From Allobosea sp. Tri-44 (GTDB lineage: Bacteria; Pseudomonadota; Alphaproteobacteria; Rhizobiales; Beijerinckiaceae), in the NCBI RefSeq assembly GCF_004123845.1, contig NZ_NBDP01000053.1, positions 397,695 through 461,694 on the forward strand: 64,000 bases of DNA. Direction: 5' to 3'. A program made the position numbers and the translations under genes. The notes beneath the pieces were generated by a model. The model worked only from the letters and a program-made list of their open reading frames with translations, was not told where the DNA came from and made no database searches. Of this stretch, positions 63,921 through 64,000 are shown piece by piece. The number at the start of each line of letters is the position of its first letter. Within the stretch, counting starts at the first letter, position 1.

Positions 63921-63987
63921 GGCAGGCGGAAGACCGACGACCCTCAGGGACAGCAAGCCCGTGGGTGAGCCAGGGTCTTCGCCTGCC
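63921..63987 (+). other. strong inverted repeat, possible structured RNA or leader element
   Basis: GGCAGGCGGAAGACC (63921-63935) pairs with GGTCTTCGCCTGCC (63974-63987) with one bulged base, closing a 38-base interior that contains two tiny hairpins (CCCTCAGGG, CCCGTGGG). The 3' arm with the preceding GTGAGCCAGGG loosely recalls the end of a cobalamin riboswitch, but the other conserved boxes are not clear. The window ends 13 bases later. Confidence 0.35.
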
Positions 63988-64000
63988 GATCCATCGACCC

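Overview
The window is GC-rich chromosomal DNA from an alphaproteobacterium. Gene content and order point to the order Hyphomicrobiales (Rhizobiales): ruvC-ruvA-ruvB, a complete tol-pal block followed by tilS-ftsH-glmM, tkt-gap-pgk-fba, an HWE-type histidine kinase, DUF2852 and Omp25/31-like porins. A Bosea-like or Methylobacterium-like genus would fit, but that is an inference from style and not an identification. I found no rRNA, tRNA, IS element, prophage or CRISPR array. One gene (34759-35754) is strikingly AT-rich against its surroundings.

Layout. 1-7233: 3' end of 5-formyl-THF cyclo-ligase, then a metallophosphoesterase, BenE-type transporter, ThiE-like protein and Sel1-repeat protein in a tightly coupled run, an inositol-phosphatase-family enzyme, and an ExbB/MotB-like stator pair. 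7261-9552: a VOC/ArsR unit, then a convergent HWE kinase and single-domain response regulator. 9803-12804: nagB-nagA and a solute-binding protein for amino-sugar use. 13217-17246: ankyrin protein, ABC exporter, ribosomal protein L31. 17555-24483: transketolase, GAPDH, two unknown genes, PGK, a small coiled-coil protein and FBP aldolase, forming a central carbon block. 24700-30700: PhoX-type phosphatase, cytoplasmic chemoreceptor, YebC regulator, TauE-type exporter and a secreted Cys-repeat protein.

30808-36278: ruvC, an amine-oxidase-type flavoprotein on the opposite strand, then ruvA-GNAT-ruvB-DUF4268-DUF3828, all joined by overlapping stop and start codons. 36602-49058: ybgC, a TetR regulator, DUF2852, tolQ-tolR-tolA-tolB-pal-cpoB, tilS, ftsH and glmM, an envelope-maintenance and cell-division block. 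49141-53240: a WG-repeat protein and two outer-membrane barrels. 53324-59842: a one-carbon block with an FrmR-type formaldehyde sensor, class III alcohol dehydrogenase, an iron-permease-family protein, an unusual 661-residue CXXCH protein, an intradiol dioxygenase and formate-THF ligase. 59942-63742: a membrane diguanylate cyclase and the divergent idnD/idnO pair for idonate/gluconate metabolism. The last 80 bases hold an unidentified strong inverted repeat.

Two families of palindromic intergenic repeats recur. Family A (three copies) and one inverted pair of family B all sit between convergent genes, which suggests a role at transcript ends. The best candidates for something undescribed are the AT-rich PD-(D/E)XK-like DUF4268 gene stitched into the ruvAB operon, the large secreted single-heme Cys-rich protein beside the formaldehyde genes, and the palindrome-dense control region around the TetR gene.
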